Below are positions 33,840-42,110 of a DNA stretch of 64,000 nucleotides, in pieces. The notes beneath the pieces were generated by a model. That model saw only the letters and a list, made by a program, of their open reading frames with translations, did not search any database and was not told where the DNA came from. The DNA comes from Streptomyces sp. QL37 (GTDB lineage Bacteria; Actinomycetota; Actinomycetes; Streptomycetales; Streptomycetaceae). Every line of letters starts with the position of its first letter. Within the stretch, counting starts at the first letter, position 1. The DNA lies in the NCBI RefSeq assembly GCF_002941025.1, contig NZ_PTJS01000001.1, positions 372,001-436,000 on the forward strand, written 5' to 3'. Position numbers and translations under genes: made by a program.

Positions 33840-34217
33840 CGTCTCGGCATGCGGAAAGCGTCCTGCACCTTCAGCCCGGCACGTACGGCGGGGCCGGACC
33901 GCCGGACGGTTCATTCCCGTCCGGCGGTCCGGGCGGACCGCTGAGGTCCGCGGCGGTCACCGTGCGCGAGGTGAGCGCCGCCGGCGGGGAGGCGCATTTC
34001 GTGCGGCGTGGGCGGTCCGCGTACGGGCGCTGACGCCGATGACGTTCCCCGTCGGCATCAACCCGCCGCGCACCGAGCCGCTGCACACCGAGCCGCGGCG
34101 ACGTCTCCACGGCTCCCGCGCGAAGCAGCAGAAGCAGCACAGGTCGGCGGCTCGGCGAGTGACGTGCCGGTGGCCGGCCTTCGCTGAGGGCCGGGGACGG
34201 TTCGGAGATCGCACCGC
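33840..34217. other. Intergenic region, no gene seen
   Basis: About 380 bases between the leader promoter and the terminator of the alcohol dehydrogenase. The open frames here are low-complexity and lack ribosome binding sites or family patterns. I see no gene in it. Confidence 0.45.
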
Positions 34218-34223
34218 GTGAAC

Positions 34224-34261
34224 CCCCGGCTCCGGCTCCGGACGCGACCCCGGAGCCGGGG
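34224..34261 (-). terminator. Terminator after alcohol dehydrogenase
   Basis: CCCCGGCTCCGG (34224-34235) pairs perfectly with CCGGAGCCGGGG (34250-34261) around a 14-base loop, about 10 bases past the end of the minus-strand dehydrogenase gene. Confidence 0.7.
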
Positions 34262-34270
34262 CGGCGGGCC

Positions 34271-35311
34271 TCAGATGGTCGCGGTGTCGATCACGAACCG
34301 GTAGCGGACATCGCTGTTCAGCACGCGCTCGTACGCCTCGTTGATCTCGGCGGCGCCGATCAGCTCGATCTCCGCGCCGAACCCGTGCTCGGCGCAGAAG
34401 TCCAGCATCTCCTGGGTCTCCTGGATGCCGCCGATCCCGGAGCCCGAGAGCGACTTGCGGCCGCCGATCAGGGAGAAGAGGTTGACGGAGACGGGCTCCT
34501 CCGGGGCGCCGACGTTCACCAGCGCGCCGTCCGTCTTGAGGAGGGAGAGGTAGGCGTTGAAGTCCAGCGGCGCCGACACCGTGGACAGGATGATGTCGAA
34601 CGTGCCCGCCAGCTCCTCGAAGGTCTTCGGGTCGCTGGTGGCGTAGTAGTGGTCGGCGCCCAGCTTCAGCCCGTCCTCCTGCTTGCGCAGGGACTGGGAG
34701 AGAACGGTCACCTCGGCGCCGAGCGCGTGCGCGATCTTGACGCCCACGTGCCCGAGGCCGCCCATGCCGAGGACGGCGACCTTCTTGCCGGGGCCGGCGT
34801 TCCAGTGCTTCAGGGGGGAGTACGTGGTGATGCCGGCGCAGAGCAGCGGCGCCGCCTCGTCCAGCGCCAGGCCGTCGGGGATGCGGACCGTGTAGTTCTC
34901 GTCCACGACGATGTGCGTGGAGTAGCCCCCGTACGTGGGGTCGCCGTTCTTGTCCAGGGCGTTGTACGTGCCGATGTTGCCCTTGACGCAGTACTGCTCC
35001 AGGCCGGCCTCGCAGTTCTCGCACTCACGGCAGGAATCCACCATGCAACCGACGCCGACGCGGTCGCCGACGGCGAACTTGGTGACGCCGGATCCCGTCT
35101 CCGTGACGATGCCGGCGATCTCGTGGCCGGGCACCATCGGGAAGATGCCCTCGCCCCAGCCGTCGCGGGCCTGGTGGATGTCCGAGTGACAGATACCGGC
35201 GAACTTGATGTCGATCAGGACGTCGAACTCGCCGACCGCGCGTCGCTCGATGGTGGTGCGCTCCAGCGGAGCCTTCGCGGAAGGGGCGGCGTAGGCAGCG
35301 ACAGTGGTCAT
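34271..35311 (-). CDS. Zinc-dependent alcohol dehydrogenase (YahK/CAD-like)
   Basis: 346 residues of the medium-chain dehydrogenase family. Catalytic zinc ligands: CHSDIH near 37 and GHEIAG near 64. The structural zinc Cys cluster is [17 protein letters not shown] near 95-110. The NADP-type Rossmann motif is [14 protein letters not shown] near 175. The GVGCMVDSC block is typical of the broad-specificity aldehyde reductases YahK/AdhC. ATG 35311 follows TAAGGAG. It is divergent from an XRE/MmyB-type regulator that probably controls it. Confidence 0.92.
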   Translation of the reverse strand: MTTVAAYAAPSAKAPLERTTIERRAVGEFDVLIDIKFAGICHSDIHQARDGWGEGIFPMVPGHEIAGIVTETGSGVTKFAVGDRVGVGCMVDSCRECENCEAGLEQYCVKGNIGTYNALDKNGDPTYGGYSTHIVVDENYTVRIPDGLALDEAAPLLCAGITTYSPLKHWNAGPGKKVAVLGMGGLGHVGVKIAHALGAEVTVLSQSLRKQEDGLKLGADHYYATSDPKTFEELAGTFDIILSTVSAPLDFNAYLSLLKTDGALVNVGAPEEPVSVNLFSLIGGRKSLSGSGIGGIQETQEMLDFCAEHGFGAEIELIGAAEINEAYERVLNSDVRYRFVIDTATI

Positions 35312-35423
35312 GCGGGAATTCTCCTAAGGAGTGGTCCTGCACCCGGCGGCTTTCGATCCGGGCACGTCGTCCAGCCTGCCCTGTCTCCCCACATTCACCC
35401 AGGCCACAGCTCTGCCTACGTCC

Positions 35424-35436
35424 AGTGGTCCTACTA
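35424..35436. promoter_or_regulatory. Possible GntR/FCD-type site in the adh-xre gap
   Basis: TGGTCCTACTA within this stretch fits the FadR-subfamily consensus TNGTNNNACNA and shares TGGTCCTAC with the perfect operator at 37412. A repeat of AGTGGTCCT occurs at 35330-35338. It could be coincidence or a second site for the GntR protein encoded at 36491. Confidence 0.3.
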
Positions 35437-35467
35437 CTGACGGGGTCAGGATGGGGTGCGTACGACC

Positions 35468-36421
35468 ATGGATACTGGACCCATGGAGGAGCAGCCTGTG
35501 CCCGAGCGGCAGTCCGCGGATGTCCCCGGTGGCGGCGCGGGGCACGCCCTCGACCGGCGCGCCGAGCTCAGCGAGTTCCTGCGCAGCCGACGGGCGCGGC
35601 TCAAGCCCGAGGACGTGGGTCTGCCCGACTTCGGACGCCATCGCCGGGTCCCGGGGCTGCGGCGGGAGGAGCTTGCCCAGCTGGCCGGGGTGTCCGTGGC
35701 GTATTACACACGTCTCGAACAGGGCAACGGACAGAACGTGTCCGGGGAGGTACTGGGTGCGATCGCGTCCGCACTGAGGCTGACCAGCGCCGAGCAGGCG
35801 CACCTCACGCACCTCGCCAAGCCGAAGCAGCACAGGAAGAAGCCGTCGACGCGGCAACAGCGGGTGCGTGGCACTCTCTGCCGGCTGCTCGACACGATGG
35901 AGGGTGTCCCCGCGTACGTCATCGGGCGGCGCTCCGAGATCCTGGCCTGGAACCGGATGGCGGCGGCGGTCTTCGGCGACTGGTCGGAGCTTCCGGCGCA
36001 GGAGCGCAACTGGGCGCGGCTGACGTTCCTGAAGCCGGAGTACCGGGACCTCTTCGTGGAGTGGGACCAGAAGGCGGCCGACATCGTCAGCTACCTGCGG
36101 ATGGACGCGGGCTGCCACCCCGACGACCCGCGTCTTTCCGCTCTCGTCGGTGAGCTGTCCGTGAAGAGCGAGGAGTTCCGGCGGCTCTGGGCCAGGCACG
36201 ACGTGAAGGAGAAGACCCACGGCGTCAAGCGGCTGCATCATCCACTGGTGGGTGAGCTGACGCTCTGCTTCGAGACGTTCGCGCTGCCCGACGACGCGGA
36301 GCAGTCGGTGGTCGCCTATCACGCGGAGCCGGGCTCGGCGTCCGCCGAGGCACTGCGCCTGCTCGCGAGCTGGGGCGCGGACGCCACACGGGCGGGCCGG
36401 TCCGTCCCCGAGGGGCAGTAG
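35468..36421 (+). CDS. XRE-family regulator with MmyB-like ligand-binding domain
   Basis: About 317 residues. The N-terminal HTH reads VPGLRREELAQLAGVSVAYYTRLEQG, a hallmark of this Streptomyces-rich family. A PAS-like MmyB domain follows from about 120 (GVPAYVIGRRSEILAWNRMAAAVFGDW ... HPLVGELTLCFETFALPD). These regulators usually sit beside, and control, a divergent oxidoreductase, here the zinc alcohol dehydrogenase. Start uncertain: GTG 35456, ATG 35468 or ATG 35483 are all possible. Confidence 0.88.
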   Translation: MDTGPMEEQPVPERQSADVPGGGAGHALDRRAELSEFLRSRRARLKPEDVGLPDFGRHRRVPGLRREELAQLAGVSVAYYTRLEQGNGQNVSGEVLGAIASALRLTSAEQAHLTHLAKPKQHRKKPSTRQQRVRGTLCRLLDTMEGVPAYVIGRRSEILAWNRMAAAVFGDWSELPAQERNWARLTFLKPEYRDLFVEWDQKAADIVSYLRMDAGCHPDDPRLSALVGELSVKSEEFRRLWARHDVKEKTHGVKRLHHPLVGELTLCFETFALPDDAEQSVVAYHAEPGSASAEALRLLASWGADATRAGRSVPEGQ

Positions 36422-36490
36422 ACCGAACCGCTCCTCCGGCCATGGGAATTCCGGCTCCGCCCGCCCATGACCAGCCTGTACGCTGCGGGG

Positions 36491-37306
36491 ATGCAGCCGT
36501 CCGCCTCTTCCTCCCCCGCGCGTTCCGGCCAGGCCGCGGCCCCCGAACGGCGTGGTCTCCTGACGGAGCGGATCGCGCGGGAACTCGAGCACGACATCCG
36601 GTCCGGTGGCATCACGGTCGGGACCAAGCTCCCCTCGGAGCGCGAGCTCGCGGCCCAGTTCGGAGCCAGCAGGAACGTCGTACGCGAGGTTCTGCGGCGG
36701 CTGGAGGCGCAGCACCTGATCGAGGTGGCGCCGGGTCGCGGGTCCTTCGTGCGTGAGCAGACCTCGGGGCAGGCCAGGGGGTACGACGCCCTGTACCGCG
36801 CGGGCCGGCCCACCGTCCGGCAGCTGATCGAGGCCCGGCTGCCGCTGGAGGTCGAGACGGTACGTCTGGCGGCCGAGCACGCGACGGACGAGGACATCGA
36901 GGCGCTGAGGTCCGCGCGGGACGCCCTGGAGTCGGCGAGCGACGTCGTCGTCAAGGCCCGGGCCGACATGGCCTTTCACGACGCCGTCGCCGAGGCGAGC
37001 AAGAACCCGGTCCTGAGGATCATGCTCTCGTCGATCAGCGGAATGATGTTCGAGATGATGCTCCGTTCCAACTCCGACCCCTCGATCGGCGAGCCCGGCG
37101 TTCCGCACCACCCGGAGATCTTCGAGGCGATCGAGGCGCGCGACGTGGAACTGGCCGGTGAGCGGATGCGGGAGCACTTGATGCTCGGCCTGCGCACCTA
37201 CGGGAAGGATCTCGACATCCAGGTCGACATCATGGCGCGCAACCACATCGAAACGCTGCTGGACGGGACCGGGAGCCCGTACGGCGCCGGCAGGACGACC
37301 GAGTAG
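36491..37306 (+). CDS. GntR-family (FadR/FCD) regulator
   Basis: 271 residues. The N-terminal winged helix has KLPSERELAAQFGASRNVVREVLRRLE. The all-helical FCD domain has the metal-binding pattern FHDAV near 165 and HPEIFEAIEARD and MREHLML near 220-235. ATG 36491 is preferred: TACGCT ends 6 bases before it, suggesting a leaderless start; ATG 36467 is the alternative. It directly precedes a sugar ABC operon whose promoter region carries a perfect FCD-type operator, so it is the likely repressor. By analogy with UxuR/ExuR-like proteins a hexuronate could be the ligand. Confidence 0.9.
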   Translation: MQPSASSSPARSGQAAAPERRGLLTERIARELEHDIRSGGITVGTKLPSERELAAQFGASRNVVREVLRRLEAQHLIEVAPGRGSFVREQTSGQARGYDALYRAGRPTVRQLIEARLPLEVETVRLAAEHATDEDIEALRSARDALESASDVVVKARADMAFHDAVAEASKNPVLRIMLSSISGMMFEMMLRSNSDPSIGEPGVPHHPEIFEAIEARDVELAGERMREHLMLGLRTYGKDLDIQVDIMARNHIETLLDGTGSPYGAGRTTE

Positions 37307-37395
37307 CACCTCCGGACCGCCTGCTCTCCCACGAACCCGGCGCGGTTCGGTGAATCCGGCCCGACAAAGGGCTGTTCGGCACGCCTCTCCCCTGC

Positions 37396-37430
37396 TAACG
37401 TCCGTCTGGTTCAACTGGTCCTACCAGTTG
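37396..37430 (+). promoter_or_regulatory. Promoter and perfect GntR operator of the sugar ABC operon
   Basis: A TAACGT -10-like element (37396-37401) is followed by CAACTGGT-CCT-ACCAGTTG (37412-37430), an inverted repeat with 8-bp perfect arms. It contains TGGTNNNACCA, the FadR-subfamily GntR consensus. Position just downstream of the predicted transcription start implies repression. Confidence 0.75.
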
Positions 37431-37514
37431 GGCCAGATGGATCGGGAGCTCCCGCGACGGCGATACGCCTCAGGTGAGCGGGACGTACGACAGCGCAGAA
37501 AGACGAGGACGACG

Positions 37515-38834
37515 ATGTCCACGAGCAGCCAGCTCCTCAGCCGGCGCTCCTTCGGCAGGCTGGCGGCAGGAGTCGCGGGAGCCGCCGGGATGGGGGCGCT
37601 CGGCGCGTGCACGAGCAGGGGTGGCCGGCCCTCCGCCGACACTCCCTTGCGGATCATGGCGATCAACCACGTGTGGTCCCAGGCGATCCGCCGCCGTACG
37701 AAGGAGTTCGAGGAGCGCATCGGGCGGCGGGTCTCCATGACCCTGCTCACCGCGGACCAGCTGGCGAGCAGCTACAACGTGAAGCTCAACGCCTCGGGCA
37801 CCGACGTGGACGTCATGATGGTCCGCGCGCTCCAGGAGCAGTTGCTCTTCGCGCACAACGGCTGGCTGGCCGACCTGAGCGACCGCGTCACCCAGGACCG
37901 GGAGTTCGCCTGGCCCGACTTCCAGAAGGCCCCGCGCGAGGCTTCGGTGACGGCGGGCAAGGTGCTGAGCGTTCCGGTGGTGACGGAGCGCCCCGCGCTG
38001 TACTACCGCAAGGACCTCGTCGAGGACCTCGGTGGGCCGCCGCGCACCCTGGAGGCGCTGATGTCGGCGGCCCGGGAACTCACCGAGAAGAAGAAGGGGT
38101 TCTACGGCTTCGTCGGCCGTGGCCAGCGCAGCGGCGCCGTGTCCCAGTGGTCGAGCTTCCTGTACTCGCACGGCGGGGACTTCGTCGTGCGGGGCAGGTC
38201 CGGCATCGGCACGCCCGAGGCCCTCGCCGCGTACGAGTACTACGGCAGCCTCCTGGCCAGGACGGGCCCGCCCGGCGCCACCAACATGAGCCTCGAACAG
38301 GCCATGCCGATCTTCGCGCAGGGCAAGGCCGCCTTCTACATCGACGCCGACGCGATCTACAGCAGCTTCCTCGAACCGAAGGTGTCGACCGTGCGCGAGA
38401 CCGTCGGCTTCGCGCCCTTCCCGGCCGGGCCTGCCGGCGCCCGGCCGCACAACATCCCGTCCTGGAGCCTCGGCATCAGCGAGTTCAGTCTGCTGCGCGA
38501 CGACGCCTGGGAGTTCATCAGGTGGGCTGCCGGCCCCGAGGTGACGGCCGCCCTCCAGAAGGACGGCATCCCCGGCGCCCGTAGCTCGGTGTGGGCCGAC
38601 CCCTCGTCCCTGGCCTCCTTCCCCCCGGATCTCGCCGAGTCCATGAGGCTCAACGCGGAGCGGGGTCTCGGCTACGACAGGCCCCGCGTCCTCCAGGTCG
38701 GCCGCGCCAGGGACATCGTGGGACGGCCCCTGGTCGCGGGCATCCTCGGCAACGACGTACGGCCCGTGGCCCGTGACGCCGACGCGGAGTTCACCGATTT
38801 CCTCGTCCGCGACAACCGCCACAAGGAGTCCTGA
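37515..38834 (+). CDS. Sugar ABC transporter substrate-binding lipoprotein
   Basis: 439 residues, extracellular solute-binding family 1. The signal has a twin-arginine motif (SRRSFGRLAAG) and a lipobox GALGAC near residue 33. The mature part shows the family pattern KEFEERIGRRVSM, VPVVTERPALYYRKDL and QGKAAFYID. ATG 37515 has GAGG about 8 bases upstream. It overlaps the next gene by one base. It delivers an unidentified oligosaccharide to the two permeases; the ATPase is not encoded here and is probably the shared MsiK-type protein of Streptomyces. Confidence 0.88.
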   Translation: MSTSSQLLSRRSFGRLAAGVAGAAGMGALGACTSRGGRPSADTPLRIMAINHVWSQAIRRRTKEFEERIGRRVSMTLLTADQLASSYNVKLNASGTDVDVMMVRALQEQLLFAHNGWLADLSDRVTQDREFAWPDFQKAPREASVTAGKVLSVPVVTERPALYYRKDLVEDLGGPPRTLEALMSAARELTEKKKGFYGFVGRGQRSGAVSQWSSFLYSHGGDFVVRGRSGIGTPEALAAYEYYGSLLARTGPPGATNMSLEQAMPIFAQGKAAFYIDADAIYSSFLEPKVSTVRETVGFAPFPAGPAGARPHNIPSWSLGISEFSLLRDDAWEFIRWAAGPEVTAALQKDGIPGARSSVWADPSSLASFPPDLAESMRLNAERGLGYDRPRVLQVGRARDIVGRPLVAGILGNDVRPVARDADAEFTDFLVRDNRHKES

Positions 38835-39793
38835 TGTCCACCACAGAGGTCTCCCCGGCCCGCTCAGCCGCCGCGCCGGGCACAGGTCCGGCCCCCGCGC
38901 GCCGCCCTCGCACCTTCGAGCAGGCCAACCGGCGGCTGAAGTGGACGATGCTCGCCCCGGCCCTGCTGTTCGTCGGCCTGATGATCGTCTTTCCGCTGGT
39001 CTACACGGTCAACCTCAGCCTGACCGACGCCTTCGGCGCGGTGAATGCCGGCAAGGAGCATGTGGGCCTGCGGAACTTCGCGGACGCCCTCGGTGACACC
39101 CGCCGCTTCTGGCCCGCCGCACAGCGCACGGTGGTCTTCACGGTGGGGGCGGTGATCCTGGAGACGGTCCTCGGTCTCGCCCTGGCGATGCTCATGCGTA
39201 AGCCGTTCCGGGGCATGCGTTGGGTGCGCACGGTTCTCATCATCCCGTTGCTCACCACGCCGGTGGCGATCGGCATCCTCTGGCTGCTGATCCTCGACCC
39301 CACCAACGGCATAGCCAACCATCTCCTCGCCGGGGTCGGGCTGCCCCGGCAGGAGTTCCTCGGCTCCGTCGGCCAGTCGCTGCCGACCCTGATGCTCATC
39401 GACGTCTGGCAGTGGACGCCCATGATGACACTGCTGCTGCTCGCCGGGCTGACCACGCTGCCCGAGGAGCCGGAGGAGGCCGCCCGTGTGGACGGGGCGA
39501 ACGGCTGGCAGCGGTTCCGGCACGTCGTGCTGCCCATGCTCGGCCCGACGCTCGCCACCGCCCTCGTGCTGCGCGCGGTGGACGCGCTCAAGACCTTCGA
39601 CATCCTCTACGCCACCAAGGGCGCGGGCGGCGGCTCGGACTTCGAGGTGGAGACCCTCAACGTCTACGCCTACGGGCTGACCTTCGACTACCAGGAGTAC
39701 GGCCTGGCCGCCGCCGTCCTGGTCCTGTTCACGCTCTTCATCATCGGCGTCGTGGTGCTGCTGCGCCGCCGGAGCGGAAGGAAGACCGCATGA
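38834..39793 (+). CDS. Sugar ABC transporter permease (MalF type)
   Basis: 319 residues, about six membrane helices (first TMLAPALLFVGLMIVFPLVY). The EAA loop of binding-protein-dependent permeases, EPEEAARVDGANGWQRFRHVVLPMLGP, lies near 215. ATG 38834 overlaps the binding-protein stop, and the 3' end overlaps the next permease by ATGA. CUT1 family importer subunit. Confidence 0.92.
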   Translation: MSTTEVSPARSAAAPGTGPAPARRPRTFEQANRRLKWTMLAPALLFVGLMIVFPLVYTVNLSLTDAFGAVNAGKEHVGLRNFADALGDTRRFWPAAQRTVVFTVGAVILETVLGLALAMLMRKPFRGMRWVRTVLIIPLLTTPVAIGILWLLILDPTNGIANHLLAGVGLPRQEFLGSVGQSLPTLMLIDVWQWTPMMTLLLLAGLTTLPEEPEEAARVDGANGWQRFRHVVLPMLGPTLATALVLRAVDALKTFDILYATKGAGGGSDFEVETLNVYAYGLTFDYQEYGLAAAVLVLFTLFIIGVVVLLRRRSGRKTA

Positions 39794-40644
39794 GTGCCAC
39801 CGTCACCCCCGCACCCGCCCGGGCGCACCTGCGTCGGCGTACCGCCCTGTCGTGGCTGCGCGGCATCACCATCGGCGTCGTGACTCTCGCCTTCGCACTG
39901 CCCCTGGTGTGGATGTTCGCCGCCGCCTTCAAGACCAACGTCCAGGTGACCGACCCGTCCGTCGGTCTGTGGTTCAGCCCCACCCTGGAGAACTTCCGCA
40001 GCATCGTCGAGGCCGGGCAGATCCTGCGGTCGATGGGCAACTCCCTGCTGGTCGGTGTCGTCTCCACCGTGCTCTCCGCCGTCATCGCGGTGCCCGCCGC
40101 CTGGGCGGTCGGACGGTTCGGCATGCACCGCACCGGTTCACTGATCCTGGTCGCGCGCATCGTGCCGGCGATCTCCCTGCTCGTGCCCTGGTACTACCTG
40201 TTCGCGCAGATGGGACTCGTCGGCTCCTACACCGTGCTGATCCTCAGCCAGATGTTCGTCTCCGTCCCGCTCATCATGTGGATCATGATCAGCTTCTTCG
40301 CCGGGCTGCCGGTGGAACTGGAGGAGGCCGCGCGCACCGACGGGCTGAGCGCGTTCGGGGCCTTCTGGCGCATCGCTCTGCCCCTCGCGGCCCCCGGGAC
40401 GGCGACCGCCTCCCTGCTCGCCTTCGTCTTCAGCTGGAACAACTTCATGTTCGCGCTGATCTTCGCGGACGACCGCACCCAGACGGTGCCCGTGACCCTC
40501 TTCAACTTCATCTCGTACGCGAGTACCGACTGGGGCGGTCTGATGGCCGCCGCGACGCTCATCACCGTCCCCGTCGTGCTGGCCGCCGTCCTCGGACAGA
40601 AGTACCTGGTGGCCGGTCTGACCTCCGGCGCCACCAAGGGCTGA
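39790..40644 (+). CDS. Sugar ABC transporter permease (MalG type)
   Basis: 284 residues, about six membrane helices. The EAA loop reads [27 protein letters not shown] near 180. ATG 39790 overlaps the upstream permease stop. With the MalF-type subunit it forms the channel of the CUT1 importer. The mannonate dehydratase gene follows 37 bases downstream, tying the imported sugar to uronate metabolism. Confidence 0.92.
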   Translation: MSATVTPAPARAHLRRRTALSWLRGITIGVVTLAFALPLVWMFAAAFKTNVQVTDPSVGLWFSPTLENFRSIVEAGQILRSMGNSLLVGVVSTVLSAVIAVPAAWAVGRFGMHRTGSLILVARIVPAISLLVPWYYLFAQMGLVGSYTVLILSQMFVSVPLIMWIMISFFAGLPVELEEAARTDGLSAFGAFWRIALPLAAPGTATASLLAFVFSWNNFMFALIFADDRTQTVPVTLFNFISYASTDWGGLMAAATLITVPVVLAAVLGQKYLVAGLTSGATKG

Positions 40645-40681
40645 ACAACCCTCACCACCGCATTCGGAAGAAAGTACCCCC

Positions 40682-41896
40682 ATGAAAATTGTCGACGCGA
40701 AGGTTCTCGTCACCAGCCCCGGCCGTAACTTCGTCACGCTCAGGCTGACGACCGACGAGGGTCTCACCGGCCTCGGCGACGCCACGCTCAACGGCCGGGA
40801 ACTGGCCGTGGTCAGTTACCTCGAGGACCACGTGGTGCCCCTCCTCATGGGGCTCGACCCGCACCGCATCGAGGACACCTGGCAGTCCCTGTACAGGGGT
40901 GCCTACTGGCGGCGCGGACCGGTGACGATGGCCGCGATCGCCGCCGTCGACGTGGCACTCTGGGACATCAAGGCGAAGGCCGCCGGCCTCCCGCTCTACC
41001 AGCTCCTGGGCGGGGCGAGCCGGGACCGTGTGGGGACCTACGGCCATGCCAACGGCCGCGACATCCCCGAACTCCTGGACTCCGTCCGGGCCCGTCTCGC
41101 CGAGGGCTACCCCGCCGTACGCGTGCAGTCCGGCATCCCCGGGCTGAAGGCGGTCTACGGCGTGTCGAGCACGGACGACAGCGGCTCCCCCGTGCTCCAC
41201 CAGCAGGCCAGGCCGCTGGTGGAGGACTGGGACACGGACGCGTATCTGCGTCACATGCCGAACGTGCTGGAGGCCGTGCGCGCCGAGTTCGGCCCGGATC
41301 TCCCCCTCCTGCACGACGCACACCACCGGCTCAGCCCGGTCCAGGCCGCCCGCCTCGGCAAGGACCTGGAACCGTACCGTCTCTTCTGGCTGGAGGACTG
41401 CACGCCCGCCGAGAACCAGGAGGCTCTGCGCCTGGTCCGCCGCCACACCACCACACCACTGGCCATCGGCGAGGTCTTCAACACGGTCCACGACTACCAG
41501 TCCCTGATCACCGAGCAGCTGATCGACTACGTGCGTTCCGCCGTTACCCACTTCGGAGGCGTCACCCCGCTGCGCAAGCTCTTCGACTTCGCCGCGCAGT
41601 ACCAGATCAAGAGCGCGATCCACGGCCCGGAGGACATCTCCCCGGTCGGCATGGCCGCGGCCGTCCACCTCGACCTCGCCGTACACAACTTCGGCATCCA
41701 GGAGTACTCGGGCCACACGGCGCTCACCGAGGAGGTGTTCCCCCACGCGTACACCTTCGTGGACGGCCATCTGCACCCGGGCGAGGCGCCGGGCATCGGC
41801 GTGGACCTGAACGAGGAGCTGGCGGCCGCGCACCCGTACGAGGCGGCGTACCTCCCGGTCAACCGGCTGCACGACGGCACGGTCCACGACTGGTGA
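40682..41896 (+). CDS. manD: D-mannonate dehydratase (enolase superfamily, ManD/RspA group)
   Basis: 404 residues. The N-terminal capping domain begins [20 protein letters not shown]. The barrel shows [10 protein letters not shown] (metal ligand Asp), [15 protein letters not shown] (Glu ligand), IGEVFNT (Glu ligand) and [17 protein letters not shown], characteristic of the ManD family formerly called RspA. ManD converts D-mannonate to 2-keto-3-deoxygluconate; some members act on gluconate or have low activity. Being last in the GntR-ABC operon suggests use of glucuronate-containing oligosaccharides. Confidence 0.87.
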   Translation: MKIVDAKVLVTSPGRNFVTLRLTTDEGLTGLGDATLNGRELAVVSYLEDHVVPLLMGLDPHRIEDTWQSLYRGAYWRRGPVTMAAIAAVDVALWDIKAKAAGLPLYQLLGGASRDRVGTYGHANGRDIPELLDSVRARLAEGYPAVRVQSGIPGLKAVYGVSSTDDSGSPVLHQQARPLVEDWDTDAYLRHMPNVLEAVRAEFGPDLPLLHDAHHRLSPVQAARLGKDLEPYRLFWLEDCTPAENQEALRLVRRHTTTPLAIGEVFNTVHDYQSLITEQLIDYVRSAVTHFGGVTPLRKLFDFAAQYQIKSAIHGPEDISPVGMAAAVHLDLAVHNFGIQEYSGHTALTEEVFPHAYTFVDGHLHPGEAPGIGVDLNEELAAAHPYEAAYLPVNRLHDGTVHDW

Positions 41897-41904
41897 CCTC
41901 GCCG

Positions 41905-42001
41905 GGACGGACGAGGAGCGCGCTCTCTCGTCCGTCCGTCGCGGGCCGGGCCCACGGGGCTTTCACGGCGTGTGTGTCATGAGAGCCCCGTGGGCCCGGC
42001 C
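41905..42001 (+). terminator. Tandem terminators after the manD operon
   Basis: First hairpin: 11-bp perfect stem 41905-41915 with 41927-41937, loop itself palindromic (AGCGCGCT). Second hairpin: 18-bp perfect stem 41944-41961 with 41984-42001, loop of 22 bases. Together they close the GntR-controlled operon. Confidence 0.8.
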
Positions 42002-42065
42002 GTGTTCGTTTCCTGCGTGCACCATGGACAACAGCCCTTCCCTGCCGCTACGTTCGCCGGGTATT

Positions 42066-42079
42066 TGACAACGATGTCA
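42066..42079. promoter_or_regulatory. Palindromic operator upstream of GxGYxYP gene
   Basis: TGACAACGATGTCA, a near-perfect palindrome differing at one pair from the perfect GACAACGTTGTC at the GH92 gene. It lies 32 bases before the start at 42111 and overlaps a TTGACA. It suggests a common LacI-type regulator for two distant glycan genes. Confidence 0.55.
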
Positions 42080-42110
42080 CGCCGCCTCTCCCAGGGAGCA
42101 GTGATCACCG

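Noticed and set aside
33871..34140. Small frames between the YeeE leader and the dehydrogenase terminator
   Set aside because: No ribosome binding sites, low complexity and no protein family pattern.
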